A DNA stretch of 64,000 nucleotides, taken from positions 930,001-994,000 of the forward strand of contig NZ_CP103794.1 of the NCBI RefSeq assembly GCF_030388325.1, given 5' to 3'. Below, in pieces: positions 35,891 through 44,884 of the stretch; positions within the stretch are counted from its first letter, which is position 1, and each line of letters opens with the position of its first letter. Below the pieces are notes generated by a model. The model worked only from the letters and a program-made list of their open reading frames with translations. It was not told where the DNA came from and searched no databases. This stretch comes from Flavobacterium johnsoniae (lineage in GTDB: Bacteria; Bacteroidota; Bacteroidia; Flavobacteriales; Flavobacteriaceae). Made by a program: the position numbers and the translations under genes.

Positions 35891-35968
35891 GTTTCAGATT
35901 TCAGGTTTCAGGTTTCAGGTTTCAGGTTAATCAACTTTGAGAAAAACTTGAAACTTTAAACCTGAAAC
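35891..35968. repeat. Dispersed inverted repeat, GTTTCAGGTTTCAAG family copy 2
   Basis: The left arm contains four to five tandem TTTCAGG words (35891-35928). The right arm 35945-35968 has AACTTGAAACTTTAAACCTG. Between hemH and hemJ, so both genes are on one strand with the repeat in the middle. Confidence 0.82.
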
Positions 35969-35974
35969 TAAATT

Positions 35975-36988
35975 TTATTTCGCCCAATCATTAATCCAAT
36001 TCGCAACAGTTTCGCACCATTCATCATCATCATTCAAACATGGAATTGCCAAGAACTCTTCTCCTCCATTTGCCTCGAAATCTTCTTTGGCACGCATTGC
36101 GATTTCTTCCAAAGTTTCTAAACAATCCGAAACGAAAGCTGGTGTAACAACTGCCAATTTCTTAATTCCTTTTGCTGGCATGTTATCAATTTCAACATCT
36201 GTATAAGGTTCTAACCATTTGTCTCCCGCTAAACGCGATTGAAATGTCAAACTATATTTATCTTCTGGAAGTCCTAATAATTTAACGACTTGTTTTGTCG
36301 TCTCATAACATTGGTGACGGTAGCAAAATTCGTGCGCCGGCGATGGCGTGTTACAGCAAGAACCGTCAATTTTACAATGCGATTTAGTCACATCGGTTTT
36401 ACGGATATGACGCTCTGGAATTCCGTGGTATGAAAACAATAAATGATCGTAATCAAAACCAACTAAATGTTTCTGAATAGAATCAGCCAAATTCTTGATG
36501 TAATCGGGTTTATTGTAGAATGCCGGAACATCTGTAAACTTCATGTGTGGGAATTTCTTCTTGCGAATTTCTTCTGCTTTTACTAAAATAGTCAAAGTTG
36601 AAGCCATTGCATATTGCGGATATAAAGGAAAAAGCATTACATCTGTAATTCCTTTATCGCTTAATTCCTGAAGTCCTTTTTCGATTGTCATCGTTCCGTA
36701 ACGCATTGCCAAAGAAACTGGAACGTTTACAAGTGGCTGTACTTTTTTCTGCATTCTTTCTGAAAGAACAACTAACGGTGAACCTTCTTCCCACCAAATT
36801 TTTGCATAAGCGTGTGCTGATTCTTCTGGTCTTTTTCTTAAAATAATTCCGCGAACCAATAATGCTCTTAATAAATACGGAACGTCAATCACGTATTTAT
36901 CCATTAAAAATTCATCTAAATAAGGTTTAACATCTTTTGGAGTTGGACTTTCTGGAGATCCAAGATTTACTAATAATACGCCTTTCAT
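35975..36988 (-). CDS. hemH: Ferrochelatase
   Basis: 337 residues. The active-site histidine lies in LLFSYHGIPERH and the acidic metal site in SDCLETLEEI. It inserts Fe(II) into protoporphyrin IX to make protoheme. A cysteine-rich insertion after the HGIPERH motif (SHCKIDGSCC...EFCYRHQC) is longer than in E. coli and could bind an iron-sulfur cluster, as known for some other ferrochelatases. It lies upstream of hemJ on the same strand, with the hem plus-strand operon beyond the AraC gene. Confidence 0.95.
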   Translation of the reverse strand: MKGVLLVNLGSPESPTPKDVKPYLDEFLMDKYVIDVPYLLRALLVRGIILRKRPEESAHAYAKIWWEEGSPLVVLSERMQKKVQPLVNVPVSLAMRYGTMTIEKGLQELSDKGITDVMLFPLYPQYAMASTLTILVKAEEIRKKKFPHMKFTDVPAFYNKPDYIKNLADSIQKHLVGFDYDHLLFSYHGIPERHIRKTDVTKSHCKIDGSCCNTPSPAHEFCYRHQCYETTKQVVKLLGLPEDKYSLTFQSRLAGDKWLEPYTDVEIDNMPAKGIKKLAVVTPAFVSDCLETLEEIAMRAKEDFEANGGEEFLAIPCLNDDDEWCETVANWINDWAK

Positions 36989-37000
36989 TATTGTTTTTTT

Positions 37001-37030
37001 GCATTAGGCTTTAAGCATTAGGCTTTAAGC
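37001..37030. repeat. Tandem repeat, GCATTAGGCTTTAA x2
   Basis: Two exact 14-bp units plus GC. The same word (AGGCTTTAAGC) forms both arms of the inverted repeat at 41235-41316. Confidence 0.8.
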
Positions 37031-37054
37031 TTTTTGTTTGTTTTAAAATTTCCG

Positions 37055-37062
37055 CAAAAGTA
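37055..37062 (-). promoter_or_regulatory. Candidate -7 element for hemH
   Basis: Minus strand TACTTTTG, an exact TAnnTTTG match, 66 bp upstream of hemH; the GCATTAGG tandem repeat would be in the 5' leader. Confidence 0.4.
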
Positions 37063-37134
37063 AACGCTGTACTTTATTCGAAATATGATAATTATTACTT
37101 TTTAATTATTGTCGAATATTCAAAATTGATTTCT

Positions 37135-37195
37135 ATCACAGATTCGGGAGGTTGAGCAGATTTTTATTTGGTGCTAATTTGTGAAATCCGTGTTT
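37135..37195. repeat. Degenerate inverted repeat, CACAGATT family copy 2
   Basis: ATCACAGATT at the left and AATTTGTGAAATCCGTGTTT at the right form imperfect arms related to the repeat at 24342. It lies directly downstream of the AraC-family gene. Confidence 0.5.
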
Positions 37196-37201
37196 AAATT
37201 T

Positions 37202-38077
37202 TTAAACATTCGCATTAATCGACATTAAATACTTTTTTGGTGTTGTTCCGAATTTCTTTTTGAACGCGGCTATGAAATGACTTCCTGTACTGTAACCGAT
37301 TTTCAATCCAACTTCATTTACATTATAAGAACCGCTGTCTAAAAGTTTTCTAGCGAAATCCATTTTATAATCGAAAAGGAAACCATAAACCGTATCACCA
37401 TAAATTTGTTTGAAACCCATTTTCAGCTTTTTCAAATTCAAACCGATTTCGTCTGCTAGTTCTTGCAATCCTGGTGGTTCGGCCATATTAGCGATTACAA
37501 TTTCTTTTGCCTTTCTGATTTTTAGAACATTGTCTTCATCAATCAAAAACGGACATTGTTCTGCATTTGGATCTTCAGTTCTATTAAAATACAAACTCAG
37601 CAATTCGTATCCTTTTCCTTTATAATATAGATTTTTTATGGATGGATGAAGATTGTAATGAAACAACTGACTCAGCACAATTGCCATTGACGGACTGATA
37701 TTTCCTTCGTTATAATACTTCTTATCCTTATTATCAGGACTTAAAAAAGTAATATAATCGGCTTCGGCAGAAAATAACGCGTGAAATTTTTTAATTGATA
37801 CAATTACTGAAATCGCCCACGAGTTTGGAGCCAATTCTAAATTTAGTGGTAATTCTTTCTGCGGATTATATAAAAGAAGCGATTTTTCTTCTTTCAATTC
37901 TAAAGCATAATTGCCTTGATTGAACAAGAATTTTGCGTTTCCTTTTATCCCGAAGTGAAACTGTATCAGGCCAGTACCTATTATTTCGTATTGTGCGTAA
38001 AAAGGTTCTGAACCATCATTTTGAAAACGAATCAGCGTAAAGTCGTCTTCAATTTTTATAACTTCTTGAGAACTCAT
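37202..38077 (-). CDS. AraC-family regulator at the heme locus
   Basis: About 291 residues from ATG 38077 (MSSQEVIKIEDDF); ATG 38098 is the alternative. The C-terminal double helix-turn-helix is typical (LQELADEIGLNLKKLKMGFKQIYG; VNEVGLKIGYSTGSHFIAAFKKKFGTTPKKY). The N-terminal half looks like the sensor domain of PchR-type regulators. It faces hemA across a 227-bp gap, a common layout for a local regulator; regulation of hem genes by heme or iron is inference. Confidence 0.88.
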   Translation of the reverse strand: MSSQEVIKIEDDFTLIRFQNDGSEPFYAQYEIIGTGLIQFHFGIKGNAKFLFNQGNYALELKEEKSLLLYNPQKELPLNLELAPNSWAISVIVSIKKFHALFSAEADYITFLSPDNKDKKYYNEGNISPSMAIVLSQLFHYNLHPSIKNLYYKGKGYELLSLYFNRTEDPNAEQCPFLIDEDNVLKIRKAKEIVIANMAEPPGLQELADEIGLNLKKLKMGFKQIYGDTVYGFLFDYKMDFARKLLDSGSYNVNEVGLKIGYSTGSHFIAAFKKKFGTTPKKYLMSINANV

Positions 38078-38272
38078 AGCGATATTTTTTTGAAACAAAA
38101 ATCAAAACAAACTCAAAATGTTATTTAGAATCACTCTAAACTAATCACTTCAAAGGAGTTGATTTTGCTACAAAAGTAGCCTTTTTTACTCAAAAACACC
38201 TATTTAGGTTCAAAAAAACATACAGCGACATAAAAAGTACTTTTAGCGTTACTTTTATAAACACTATAGTAA

Positions 38273-38280
38273 TAATTTTG
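38273..38280 (+). promoter_or_regulatory. Candidate -7 element for hemA
   Basis: TAATTTTG, an exact TAnnTTTG match, 24 bp before the hemA start. The upstream gap (38100-38270) contains several AT-rich imperfect dyads that could bind the AraC regulator, none decisive. Confidence 0.45.
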
Positions 38281-38304
38281 TTGCACTTTTATGAAAGTGA
38301 ATTT

Positions 38305-39555
38305 ATGGAAAACAATAACGTACCGAAACACCTTTATTTTTACTCAGTTGGTCTGAGTTATAAAAAAGCTGATGCTGAGGTCAGAGGTCAATTTAGTTTG
38401 GACGCAGTTGCTAAAACGCGTTTGCTTGAACAAGCTAAAAACGAGGGAATAGAAAGTTTAATAGTTACTTCAACTTGCAACAGAACCGAAATCTACGGTT
38501 TTGCCGAACATCCATTTCAATTAATAAAACTTATCTGCGACAACAGTAATGGTTCTGTTGATGCCTTTCAAAAAGTGGGTTTCGTTTACAAAAATCAAGA
38601 AGCAATCAATCACTTATTTCGTGTAGGAACTGGTTTAGACAGTCAGATTTTAGGTGATTTCGAAATTATATCTCAAATTAAAACTTCTTTTATTCATTCA
38701 AAATCAATGAATTTAGCCAACGCTTTTATGGAAAGATTGGTAAATGCAGTGATTCAGGCAAGTAAAAGAATTAAAACAGAAACAGAAATTAGTTCTGGAG
38801 CGACTTCGGTTTCTTTTGCTTCTGTACAATATATTTTGAAGAATGTCGAAGATATCAGCAACAAGAACATTTTACTTTTTGGAACTGGTAAAATCGGAAG
38901 AAATACTTGTGAGAATTTAGTAAAACACACTAAAAACGAACACATTACTTTAATCAACAGAACAAAAGACAAAGCTGAGAAATTGGCTGGAAAGCTAAAT
39001 CTGATTGTTAAAGATTATTCTGAATTACATTTAGAACTTCAAAAAGCCGATGTTGTTGTTGTGGCAACTGGCGCACAAAACCCAACGGTTGACAAAGCCA
39101 TTTTAAATCTTAAAAAACCTTTGTTGATTCTGGATTTATCGATTCCGAAAAACGTAAATGAAAACGTAGAGGAATTAGAAGGTGTAACTTTAATCCACAT
39201 GGATTATTTGTCTCAATTGACAGATGAAACTTTGGAAAACAGAAAATTACACATTCCAGCTGCTGAAGCAATTATCGAAGAAATCAAAGAAGAATTTGTC
39301 ATTTGGATGAAAGGCAGAAAATTTGCACCTACAATCAACGCCTTAAAAGACAAATTAAACGCTATTAAAGCTTCTGAATTGGATTTTCAAAGCAAAAAAA
39401 TCGCTGATTTCAACGAAGAGCAAGCTGAAATTATCAGTAACAGAATCATCCAAAAAATTACTACACATTTTGCAAATCATTTAAAAGACGACGATACCAT
39501 GGTTGATGAAAGCATCGAATGGATCGAGAAAGTCTTCAAGATAAAAGCATCTTAA
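38305..39555 (+). CDS. hemA: Glutamyl-tRNA reductase
   Basis: 416 residues from ATG 38305 (MENNNVPKHLYFYSVGLSYKKA); a TTG 27 bp earlier is less likely. The catalytic nucleophile Cys58 is in VTSTCNRTEIYGF. NADPH-binding NILLFGTGKIGRNTCENL follows, then the helical dimerisation domain. It reduces glutamyl-tRNA to glutamate-1-semialdehyde, the first committed step of C5-pathway heme synthesis. First gene of the plus-strand hem operon; divergent from the AraC regulator. Confidence 0.96.
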   Translation: MENNNVPKHLYFYSVGLSYKKADAEVRGQFSLDAVAKTRLLEQAKNEGIESLIVTSTCNRTEIYGFAEHPFQLIKLICDNSNGSVDAFQKVGFVYKNQEAINHLFRVGTGLDSQILGDFEIISQIKTSFIHSKSMNLANAFMERLVNAVIQASKRIKTETEISSGATSVSFASVQYILKNVEDISNKNILLFGTGKIGRNTCENLVKHTKNEHITLINRTKDKAEKLAGKLNLIVKDYSELHLELQKADVVVVATGAQNPTVDKAILNLKKPLLILDLSIPKNVNENVEELEGVTLIHMDYLSQLTDETLENRKLHIPAAEAIIEEIKEEFVIWMKGRKFAPTINALKDKLNAIKASELDFQSKKIADFNEEQAEIISNRIIQKITTHFANHLKDDDTMVDESIEWIEKVFKIKAS

Positions 39556-39561
39556 TTTTAG

Positions 39562-39630
39562 TTTTACCATTAAGATATTAAGAAAGTTAAGTTTCTAAGC
39601 CTTAATTAACTTAATATCTTAATGGTAAAA
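39562..39630. repeat. Inverted repeat between hemA and hemC
   Basis: Arms 39562-39591 and 39601-39630 match in about 27 of 30 positions when inverted (TTTTACCATTAAGATATTAA / TTAATATCTTAATGGTAAAA). A strong AT-only hairpin in the mRNA between two genes of the same operon. Confidence 0.85.
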
Positions 39631-39645
39631 TTTTAATACAAAATC

Positions 39646-40569
39646 ATGGCAGAAAAAACAATCAGAATTGGAACGCGTGACAGCGAATTAGCACTTTGGC
39701 AAGCACACACTGTAGAGAAAAAACTAAACGATTTAGGTTATAAAACCTCGATTGTTGCGGTAAAATCTCAAGGTGATATTATTCTGGATAAGCCGCTTTA
39801 CGAATTAGGAATTACCGGAATTTTTACGAAAACGCTTGACATCGCGATGATTAATGGTGATTGTGATATCGCTGTGCATTCTATGAAAGATGTTCCAACG
39901 GCTTTGCCAAAAGGAATTGTTCAAGCTGCAGTTTTAGAAAGAGCCAATGTTTTAGACATTTTGGTTCATAAAGGAAACCCTGATTTTACAAATCCAAGCA
40001 CCATTGCAACCGGAAGCTTACGTCGTCAGGCGCAATGGTTTAATAAATACCCAAATCATACCGTTGTTGACTTACGTGGAAACGTAAATACGCGTATGCA
40101 AAAACTTAAAGACAATGATTGGGACGGAGCTGTTTTTGCTGCTGCTGGTTTGGAAAGAATCAACTTGAAACCAGAAAATTACATCAATTTAGATTGGATG
40201 ATTCCGGCACCGGCGCAAGGCGCAATGCTTGTAGTGGCAATGGAAAATGACAATTATACTCTTGATGCACTTTCGCAATTAAATGATATCGAAACTGAAA
40301 TCTGCACCTACATCGAACGTCAATTTTTGAGAACGCTTGAAGGCGGATGTACGGCTCCAATTGGATCGTTGGTAACTTATAATGAAGATGAAGACACTTT
40401 GCATTTTCAAGGTGTTTTACTTTCTATTGACGGAAAACAAAAACTGGAAATCAATAAAACAGTTGATATTTCAGAATGGAAGAAACTAGGTTTCAACTGT
40501 GCTCAAGAAATCTTAAATAATGGCGGAACAGAATTAATGAAGCAGATTAAAGAATCTCTGAAGAAATAA
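39646..40569 (+). CDS. hemC: Hydroxymethylbilane synthase
   Basis: 307 residues. IRIGTRDSELALWQA at the N-terminus, porphobilinogen-binding VHSMKDVPT and SLRRQAQ, and Cys235 in LEGGCTAPIG, which carries the dipyrromethane cofactor. It links four porphobilinogens into hydroxymethylbilane. The stop overlaps the hemD start by one base (TAATG). Confidence 0.97.
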   Translation: MAEKTIRIGTRDSELALWQAHTVEKKLNDLGYKTSIVAVKSQGDIILDKPLYELGITGIFTKTLDIAMINGDCDIAVHSMKDVPTALPKGIVQAAVLERANVLDILVHKGNPDFTNPSTIATGSLRRQAQWFNKYPNHTVVDLRGNVNTRMQKLKDNDWDGAVFAAAGLERINLKPENYINLDWMIPAPAQGAMLVVAMENDNYTLDALSQLNDIETEICTYIERQFLRTLEGGCTAPIGSLVTYNEDEDTLHFQGVLLSIDGKQKLEINKTVDISEWKKLGFNCAQEILNNGGTELMKQIKESLKK

Positions 40570-41234
40570 TGGCAAATCCAGTTCAAATAGTATCTACAAA
40601 AATATTGTCTCCTCTTCATAAACAAGAGCTAATGAAATATGGCGTTGAATTAATCGAAGCCGATTTCATTAAAACTGAAAACAAACCTTTCGAATTAAAA
40701 GACCTCAACGAAAGTTTAATTTTTACAAGTCAAAATGCCGTTCATAGTGTTTTATCTGACCCAAAATCAGAAAAACTTAAAAGTAAAAACGTGTACTGTG
40801 TTGGGCTAAAAACCAAAACGCTTTTAAGCGATAATGGTTTTAATGTTGTAGCTTACACAGGTTACGCTGCAGATTTAGCCGAAATTATCACTTTGATTTA
40901 CGGAAATGAAAGCTATACTTTTTTTAGTGGAAATCTTAGAAGAGACACTTTGCCAGAAGCCTTAAAGGAAAACGGAATTAAATTCAATGAAATTCAGGTG
41001 TACGAAACTACGCTTCAACCTCAGAAAATAAAAGCAAATCCTGAAGCGATTTTATTTTTTAGTCCGTCTGGAGTTAAAAGTTATCTGAAACACAATACAA
41101 TCAAAAAAGAAATCTGTTTCTGCATTGGCGATACAACTGCAGAAGCTTTGTCAAAAATCACTAAAAATATCATCGTTGCTGATCAACCAACAATTGAAGA
41201 TGTGATAGAAGATGTAATTCACGAATATAAGTAA
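40569..41234 (+). CDS. hemD: Uroporphyrinogen-III synthase
   Basis: 221 residues, a weakly conserved family recognised by ILSPLHKQELMKYGVELIEADFI at the start, the LIFTSQNAVHSV motif, and the later FFSPSGVKSYL plus FCIGDTTAEAL. It closes hydroxymethylbilane with ring D inversion. Position between hemC and hemE with a translation-coupling overlap makes the assignment secure. Confidence 0.93.
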   Translation: MANPVQIVSTKILSPLHKQELMKYGVELIEADFIKTENKPFELKDLNESLIFTSQNAVHSVLSDPKSEKLKSKNVYCVGLKTKTLLSDNGFNVVAYTGYAADLAEIITLIYGNESYTFFSGNLRRDTLPEALKENGIKFNEIQVYETTLQPQKIKANPEAILFFSPSGVKSYLKHNTIKKEICFCIGDTTAEALSKITKNIIVADQPTIEDVIEDVIHEYK

Positions 41235-41316
41235 GCAATAAGCTTTAGGCAGTAAGCCGTAAGCAAAAAAAATCATAGTTAAACAAGCTTAAAGCCTAAA
41301 GCTTAAAGCCTAAAGC
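41235..41316. repeat. Dispersed inverted repeat, AGGCTTTAAGC family
   Basis: Arms 41235-41264 and 41287-41316 pair imperfectly. The right arm is GCTTAAAGCCTAAA twice in tandem. The word is shared with the tandem repeat 37001-37030 near hemH. Located between hemD and hemE. Confidence 0.82.
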
Positions 41317-41326
41317 AAAGAAAAAA

Positions 41327-42352
41327 ATGTTAAAAAACGACCTATTTTTAAAAGCATTAAAAGGAGAAACAGTACAGCGTCCGCCGGTATGGATGATGCG
41401 TCAGGCAGGAAGATATTTACCAGAATTTAGAGAACTTCGTGATAAATATGATTTCTTTACGCGTTGCGAAACTCCAGAATTAGCTGCTGAAATCACGGTT
41501 CAGCCAATTCGCCGAATTGCTCCCGATGCCGCAATTTTGTTCTCAGATATTTTGGTAGTGCCTCGCGCAATGGGAATTCACGTTGAATTAAAAGATAATT
41601 TAGGTCCGATTATTCCAAATCCGATTCGTTCTTTGGCAGATGTTCATAAAGTTTATGTTCCAGATGTAAATGAAACTTTAGGTTACGTTTTTGATGCTGT
41701 AAAATTGACTAAAGAAATGTTGAACGACGAAGTGCCATTAATTGGTTTCGCTGGTTCGCCTTGGACAATTTTCTGTTATGCTGTTGAAGGAAAAGGTTCT
41801 AAAAGTTTTGATACTGCAAAAGGATTCTGTTTTTCAAATCCAGCTGCTGCACATACTTTATTGCAAAAAATCACAGATACGACTATTTTATACTTAAAAG
41901 AAAAAGTAAAATCGGGAGTAAATGCCGTTCAGATTTTTGATTCTTGGGGAGGAATGCTTTCTCCAGTTGATTATCAGGAATTTTCATGGAAATACATCAA
42001 CCAGATTGTTGACGCTTTAGCTGATATTACTCCGGTAATCGTTTTCGGAAAAGGTTGTTGGTTTGCTCTTGGCGAAATGGGTAAAAGTCGTGCTTCTGCA
42101 TTAGGAGTAGATTGGACTTGTTCGGCAAGAAATGCTCGTTATTTGTCTGGTGGAAATATTACTTTACAAGGAAATTTTGATCCCTCAAGATTACTTTCTC
42201 CAATTCCGACTATCAAGAAAATGGTTCACGAAATGATCGACGAATTCGGAAAAGATAAATATATCGTAAATTTAGGTCACGGAATTTTACCAAATATCCC
42301 TGTAGATCACGCAAAAGCGTTTATTGACGCGGTGAAGGAATACGGGCAATAA
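41327..42352 (+). CDS. hemE: Uroporphyrinogen decarboxylase
   Basis: 341 residues. The hallmark [20 protein letters not shown] lies near the N-terminus, [17 protein letters not shown] in the middle, and [11 protein letters not shown] near the end. It removes four acetate carboxyls to give coproporphyrinogen III. Same strand as hemACD, with a dispersed repeat before and after it. Confidence 0.97.
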   Translation: MLKNDLFLKALKGETVQRPPVWMMRQAGRYLPEFRELRDKYDFFTRCETPELAAEITVQPIRRIAPDAAILFSDILVVPRAMGIHVELKDNLGPIIPNPIRSLADVHKVYVPDVNETLGYVFDAVKLTKEMLNDEVPLIGFAGSPWTIFCYAVEGKGSKSFDTAKGFCFSNPAAAHTLLQKITDTTILYLKEKVKSGVNAVQIFDSWGGMLSPVDYQEFSWKYINQIVDALADITPVIVFGKGCWFALGEMGKSRASALGVDWTCSARNARYLSGGNITLQGNFDPSRLLSPIPTIKKMVHEMIDEFGKDKYIVNLGHGILPNIPVDHAKAFIDAVKEYGQ

Positions 42353-42353
42353 T

Positions 42354-42416
42354 AGTATTCAGTTTTAAGTCGCAGTATTCAGTTTTGCTCTGCGACTGTA
42401 AACTGAACTGAAAACT
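42354..42416. repeat. Inverted repeat, AGTTTTCAGTTTACAG family copy 1
   Basis: The left part has GTATTCAGTTTTAAGTCGCA with a second ATTCAGTTTTG. The right part TGCGACTGTAAACTGAACTG pairs with it. The same words form the repeat at 56840-56889. Between hemE and the following small gene. Confidence 0.72.
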
Positions 42417-42424
42417 CAAAAAAA

Positions 42425-42805
42425 ATGCTAAACAAAGGCTTAAGAGACGAAGAAAAAATTAGAATTGATAACGTTCTCAAAACGTTAAGAACCCTTATTT
42501 TTGTTCCTTATCCTTTGAGTCATTTACAAAAATCAGATATCGAAAATCAATTAAAAGAGTTTGGATTAAATGTTGAAACTTTAGTCAATTATTCAAATGA
42601 AGATTTAATCACATTATTAAACCGTCTTCATTTTGACTGGGAACAATTAGAGCAATTTGGAGATATTTTAATAGAATTTTCAAAAGAAGAAAATTATAAT
42701 TTTGAAGATAAAGCTTTGGCTATTTATCAATATATACAGCAGGAAAGCAAGGTTTTTTCTTTTGGAATAAATGGAAAAATTGCTTCGGCGAAAGCCAAAA
42801 AATAA
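42425..42805 (+). CDS. Hypothetical protein in the hem operon
   Basis: 126 residues, acidic to neutral, predicted mostly helical, no signal peptide, membrane span or cysteine. Family not recognised. It lies 5 bp upstream of hemF, so the two are surely cotranscribed. Two LxxL-rich helical segments (IENQLKEFGLNVETLVNYS; LLNRLHFDWEQLEQFGDIL) suggest a small alpha-helical bundle. A role in heme synthesis is suggested only by position. Confidence 0.78.
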   Translation: MLNKGLRDEEKIRIDNVLKTLRTLIFVPYPLSHLQKSDIENQLKEFGLNVETLVNYSNEDLITLLNRLHFDWEQLEQFGDILIEFSKEENYNFEDKALAIYQYIQQESKVFSFGINGKIASAKAKK

Positions 42806-42810
42806 TTACA

Positions 42811-43713
42811 ATGAAAGATCAATTTTACGCCTACATACAAAACTTACAAGACCAAATCTGCGCTGGATTAGAAGCTGTTGACGGAACTGCAAAATTTCGT
42901 GAAGATTTATGGAAACGTCCAGAAGGTGGCGGCGGTAGAACTCGCGTTATTGAAAATGGAGCTGTTTTCGAAAAAGGCGGTGTCAACATTTCAGCCGTTC
43001 ACGGAAAACTTCCTGAAACGATGCAAAAAATGTTTGGCGTTGGCGAAGCCGATTTCTTTGCCTGCGGATTAAGTTTAGTAATTCACCCGAAAAACCCAAT
43101 GGTTCCTACTGTGCACGCCAACTGGCGTTATTTTGAAATGTATGATGAATCTGGAAAAGTAATCAATCAATGGTTTGGCGGCGGACAGGATTTAACGCCT
43201 TATTACTTGTTTGAAGAAGATGCAAAACACTTTCATCAAACATGTAAAACTGCTTGCGATAAACACAATCCAGAGTTTTATCCGAAATATAAAAAACAAT
43301 GTGATTCGTATTTTTGGAACGCACATCGTAATGAAGCCCGCGGACTTGGCGGTTTATTCTTTGATTATTGCAAAGCAAATGAGCAAATGTCAATGGAAAA
43401 CTGGTACGATTTTGTAACCGAAGTCGGAAATAGTTTCCTTGAAGCTTATGTTCCTATTGTTGAAAGAAGAAAAAATCTAGAATACACTCCAGAAAACAGA
43501 ACGTGGCAGGAAATCCGTCGTGGTCGTTATGTTGAGTTTAATCTTGTTCATGATAAAGGAACTTTATTTGGTTTAAAAACCAACGGAAGAATTGAAAGTA
43601 TTTTAATGAGCTTGCCTCCGCATGTGCAATGGGTTTATGATCATCATCCAGAAGCAGGAAGCGAAGAAGAAAAATTGATCAATGTGTTGCAGAATCCAGT
43701 TGATTGGGTTTAA
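42811..43713 (+). CDS. hemF: Oxygen-dependent coproporphyrinogen III oxidase
   Basis: 300 residues. Typical HemF motifs EGGGGRTRVIENGAVFEKGG, VHANWRYFEM, WFGGGQDLTPYY, RGLGGLFFDY and RRGRYVEFNLVHDKGT. It decarboxylates two propionates to vinyls using O2, giving protoporphyrinogen IX for HemJ. The aerobic enzyme fits a mainly aerobic flavobacterium; no HemN is present here. Confidence 0.97.
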   Translation: MKDQFYAYIQNLQDQICAGLEAVDGTAKFREDLWKRPEGGGGRTRVIENGAVFEKGGVNISAVHGKLPETMQKMFGVGEADFFACGLSLVIHPKNPMVPTVHANWRYFEMYDESGKVINQWFGGGQDLTPYYLFEEDAKHFHQTCKTACDKHNPEFYPKYKKQCDSYFWNAHRNEARGLGGLFFDYCKANEQMSMENWYDFVTEVGNSFLEAYVPIVERRKNLEYTPENRTWQEIRRGRYVEFNLVHDKGTLFGLKTNGRIESILMSLPPHVQWVYDHHPEAGSEEEKLINVLQNPVDWV

Positions 43714-43734
43714 TATTATTGCCTAAAAATTTAT

Positions 43735-43877
43735 TTAACACATAGAAAAATAGATTTAAAGACCTATCTTAGAGGAGATTTTAAAAAATTACATTTTTTC
43801 ATATAACACTATGTGATTTATTTGGAATAAAATGTCTTTTTTAAAACAATCCAAAAACTATGTTTCTATGTGTTTAA
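43735..43877. repeat. Dispersed palindromic element, CATAG family copy 2
   Basis: The left arm 43735-43757 (TTAACACATAGAAAAATAG) and right arm 43855-43876 (core CTATGTTTCTATGTGTTT) bound the element. The right arm is identical to that of copy 1 at 1237-1258, and the adjoining interior is alignable. Its right arm supplies the ATG of the next gene. Confidence 0.85.
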
Positions 43878-44806
43878 AACTAATTTACACTACATTCTTC
43901 GCCAGCATTTTTGGATGTTTCGCCCAAAACGATTCCATACGAAATCCGTATTTTAAATCTTATAATGATAAAATTACGGCAAGCGTTTATTATTTAGACA
44001 CTTCTAATAGTTTTCAGATTGCTTCGGATAATCCAGAAACCAAAATGTATTTCAATCTAATTCCGAATCGAAGAGAACAGATTGGTTTCAACTTAAATTA
44101 TAAAATCATTGATATTGGTATTGGTTTTGCTCCCAAATTTCTGAGTCAGAATAAAGGCGATTCGCATTCTAAACATTTTAATTTCAATACACGTTTTTAT
44201 TTCAAAAAATGGATGCAGTCGTTCACTTTCATCAATCAAAAAGGGTTTTATATTAGCGAAGATAACTTTATGGCACAGTTGCCAGATATGAGAACTATGA
44301 AAATCGGCGGATCAACAGCTTATGTTTTCAATGATAAATTTTCTTTTAAAACACTCGTAAGTCAAAACGAATGGCAGACTAAAAGTTCTGGAAGTTTTAT
44401 TCCGACCTTCTCATTTTATTACACAAATTTGGATGTAAATACAAAAGATTCATCGCCTGGAGATATTTATGTATTTACGCTCGCTCCTTCTTATTTCTAT
44501 AATTTTGTAATTAGTGACCGCGTTTTAATTGGTGCAGGACTTGCTTTAGGCGCTGGCTTAAATGTTATTGACAAAGAAACTTCGGCACTCTATCAAGCTG
44601 ATTTCAATTTAAAATTAGCATATAATAAAGACCGTTTTTTTGCTTTTGCAACTCTAAATACAATAAGTTTTGCTCAAGATGATAAAGTTGATCCGAGATT
44701 AAACGATCATATTGCAACCTTAAAACTTTCTGCGGGTTATCGATTTGATCCTCCTAAAAAGGTAAAAGAAGTTTATGATAAAGTAAATGAGAAAATCGGA
44801 CTTTAA
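43868..44806 (+). CDS. DUF4421-type secreted or outer-membrane protein
   Basis: About 312 residues from ATG 43868, giving a signal peptide MCLKLIYTTFFASIFGCFAQ. A frame from 43832 would add 12 residues from repeat DNA. The mature part has alternating beta strands and patterns such as IPNRREQIGFNLNYKIIDIGIGF and PTFSFYYTNL. These fit the DUF4421 family of Bacteroidota, probably an outer-membrane beta-barrel. Function unknown. The start codon lies in the right arm of a dispersed repeat, which is unusual. Confidence 0.8.
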   Translation: MCLKLIYTTFFASIFGCFAQNDSIRNPYFKSYNDKITASVYYLDTSNSFQIASDNPETKMYFNLIPNRREQIGFNLNYKIIDIGIGFAPKFLSQNKGDSHSKHFNFNTRFYFKKWMQSFTFINQKGFYISEDNFMAQLPDMRTMKIGGSTAYVFNDKFSFKTLVSQNEWQTKSSGSFIPTFSFYYTNLDVNTKDSSPGDIYVFTLAPSYFYNFVISDRVLIGAGLALGAGLNVIDKETSALYQADFNLKLAYNKDRFFAFATLNTISFAQDDKVDPRLNDHIATLKLSAGYRFDPPKKVKEVYDKVNEKIGL

Positions 44807-44884
44807 TAAAACTACAATCTCATAATCAATAAGTTGTAAAAATTGCTTAAATTACATGGATTTACAAAACTAAAATTCATTATT

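Noticed and set aside
35891..35928. Tandem TTTCAGG words considered as a CRISPR array
   Set aside because: Units are 7 bp with no spacers, and there are no cas genes; they are an arm of a dispersed inverted repeat.
38099..38272. Possible riboswitch or leader structure before hemA
   Set aside because: Only weak AT-rich dyads are present and the -7 element at 38273 leaves a leader too short for a riboswitch.
43832..43867. Twelve-residue N-terminal extension of the DUF4421 protein
   Set aside because: It is encoded by repeat DNA and would put charged residues before the signal peptide; ATG 43868 gives a normal signal.
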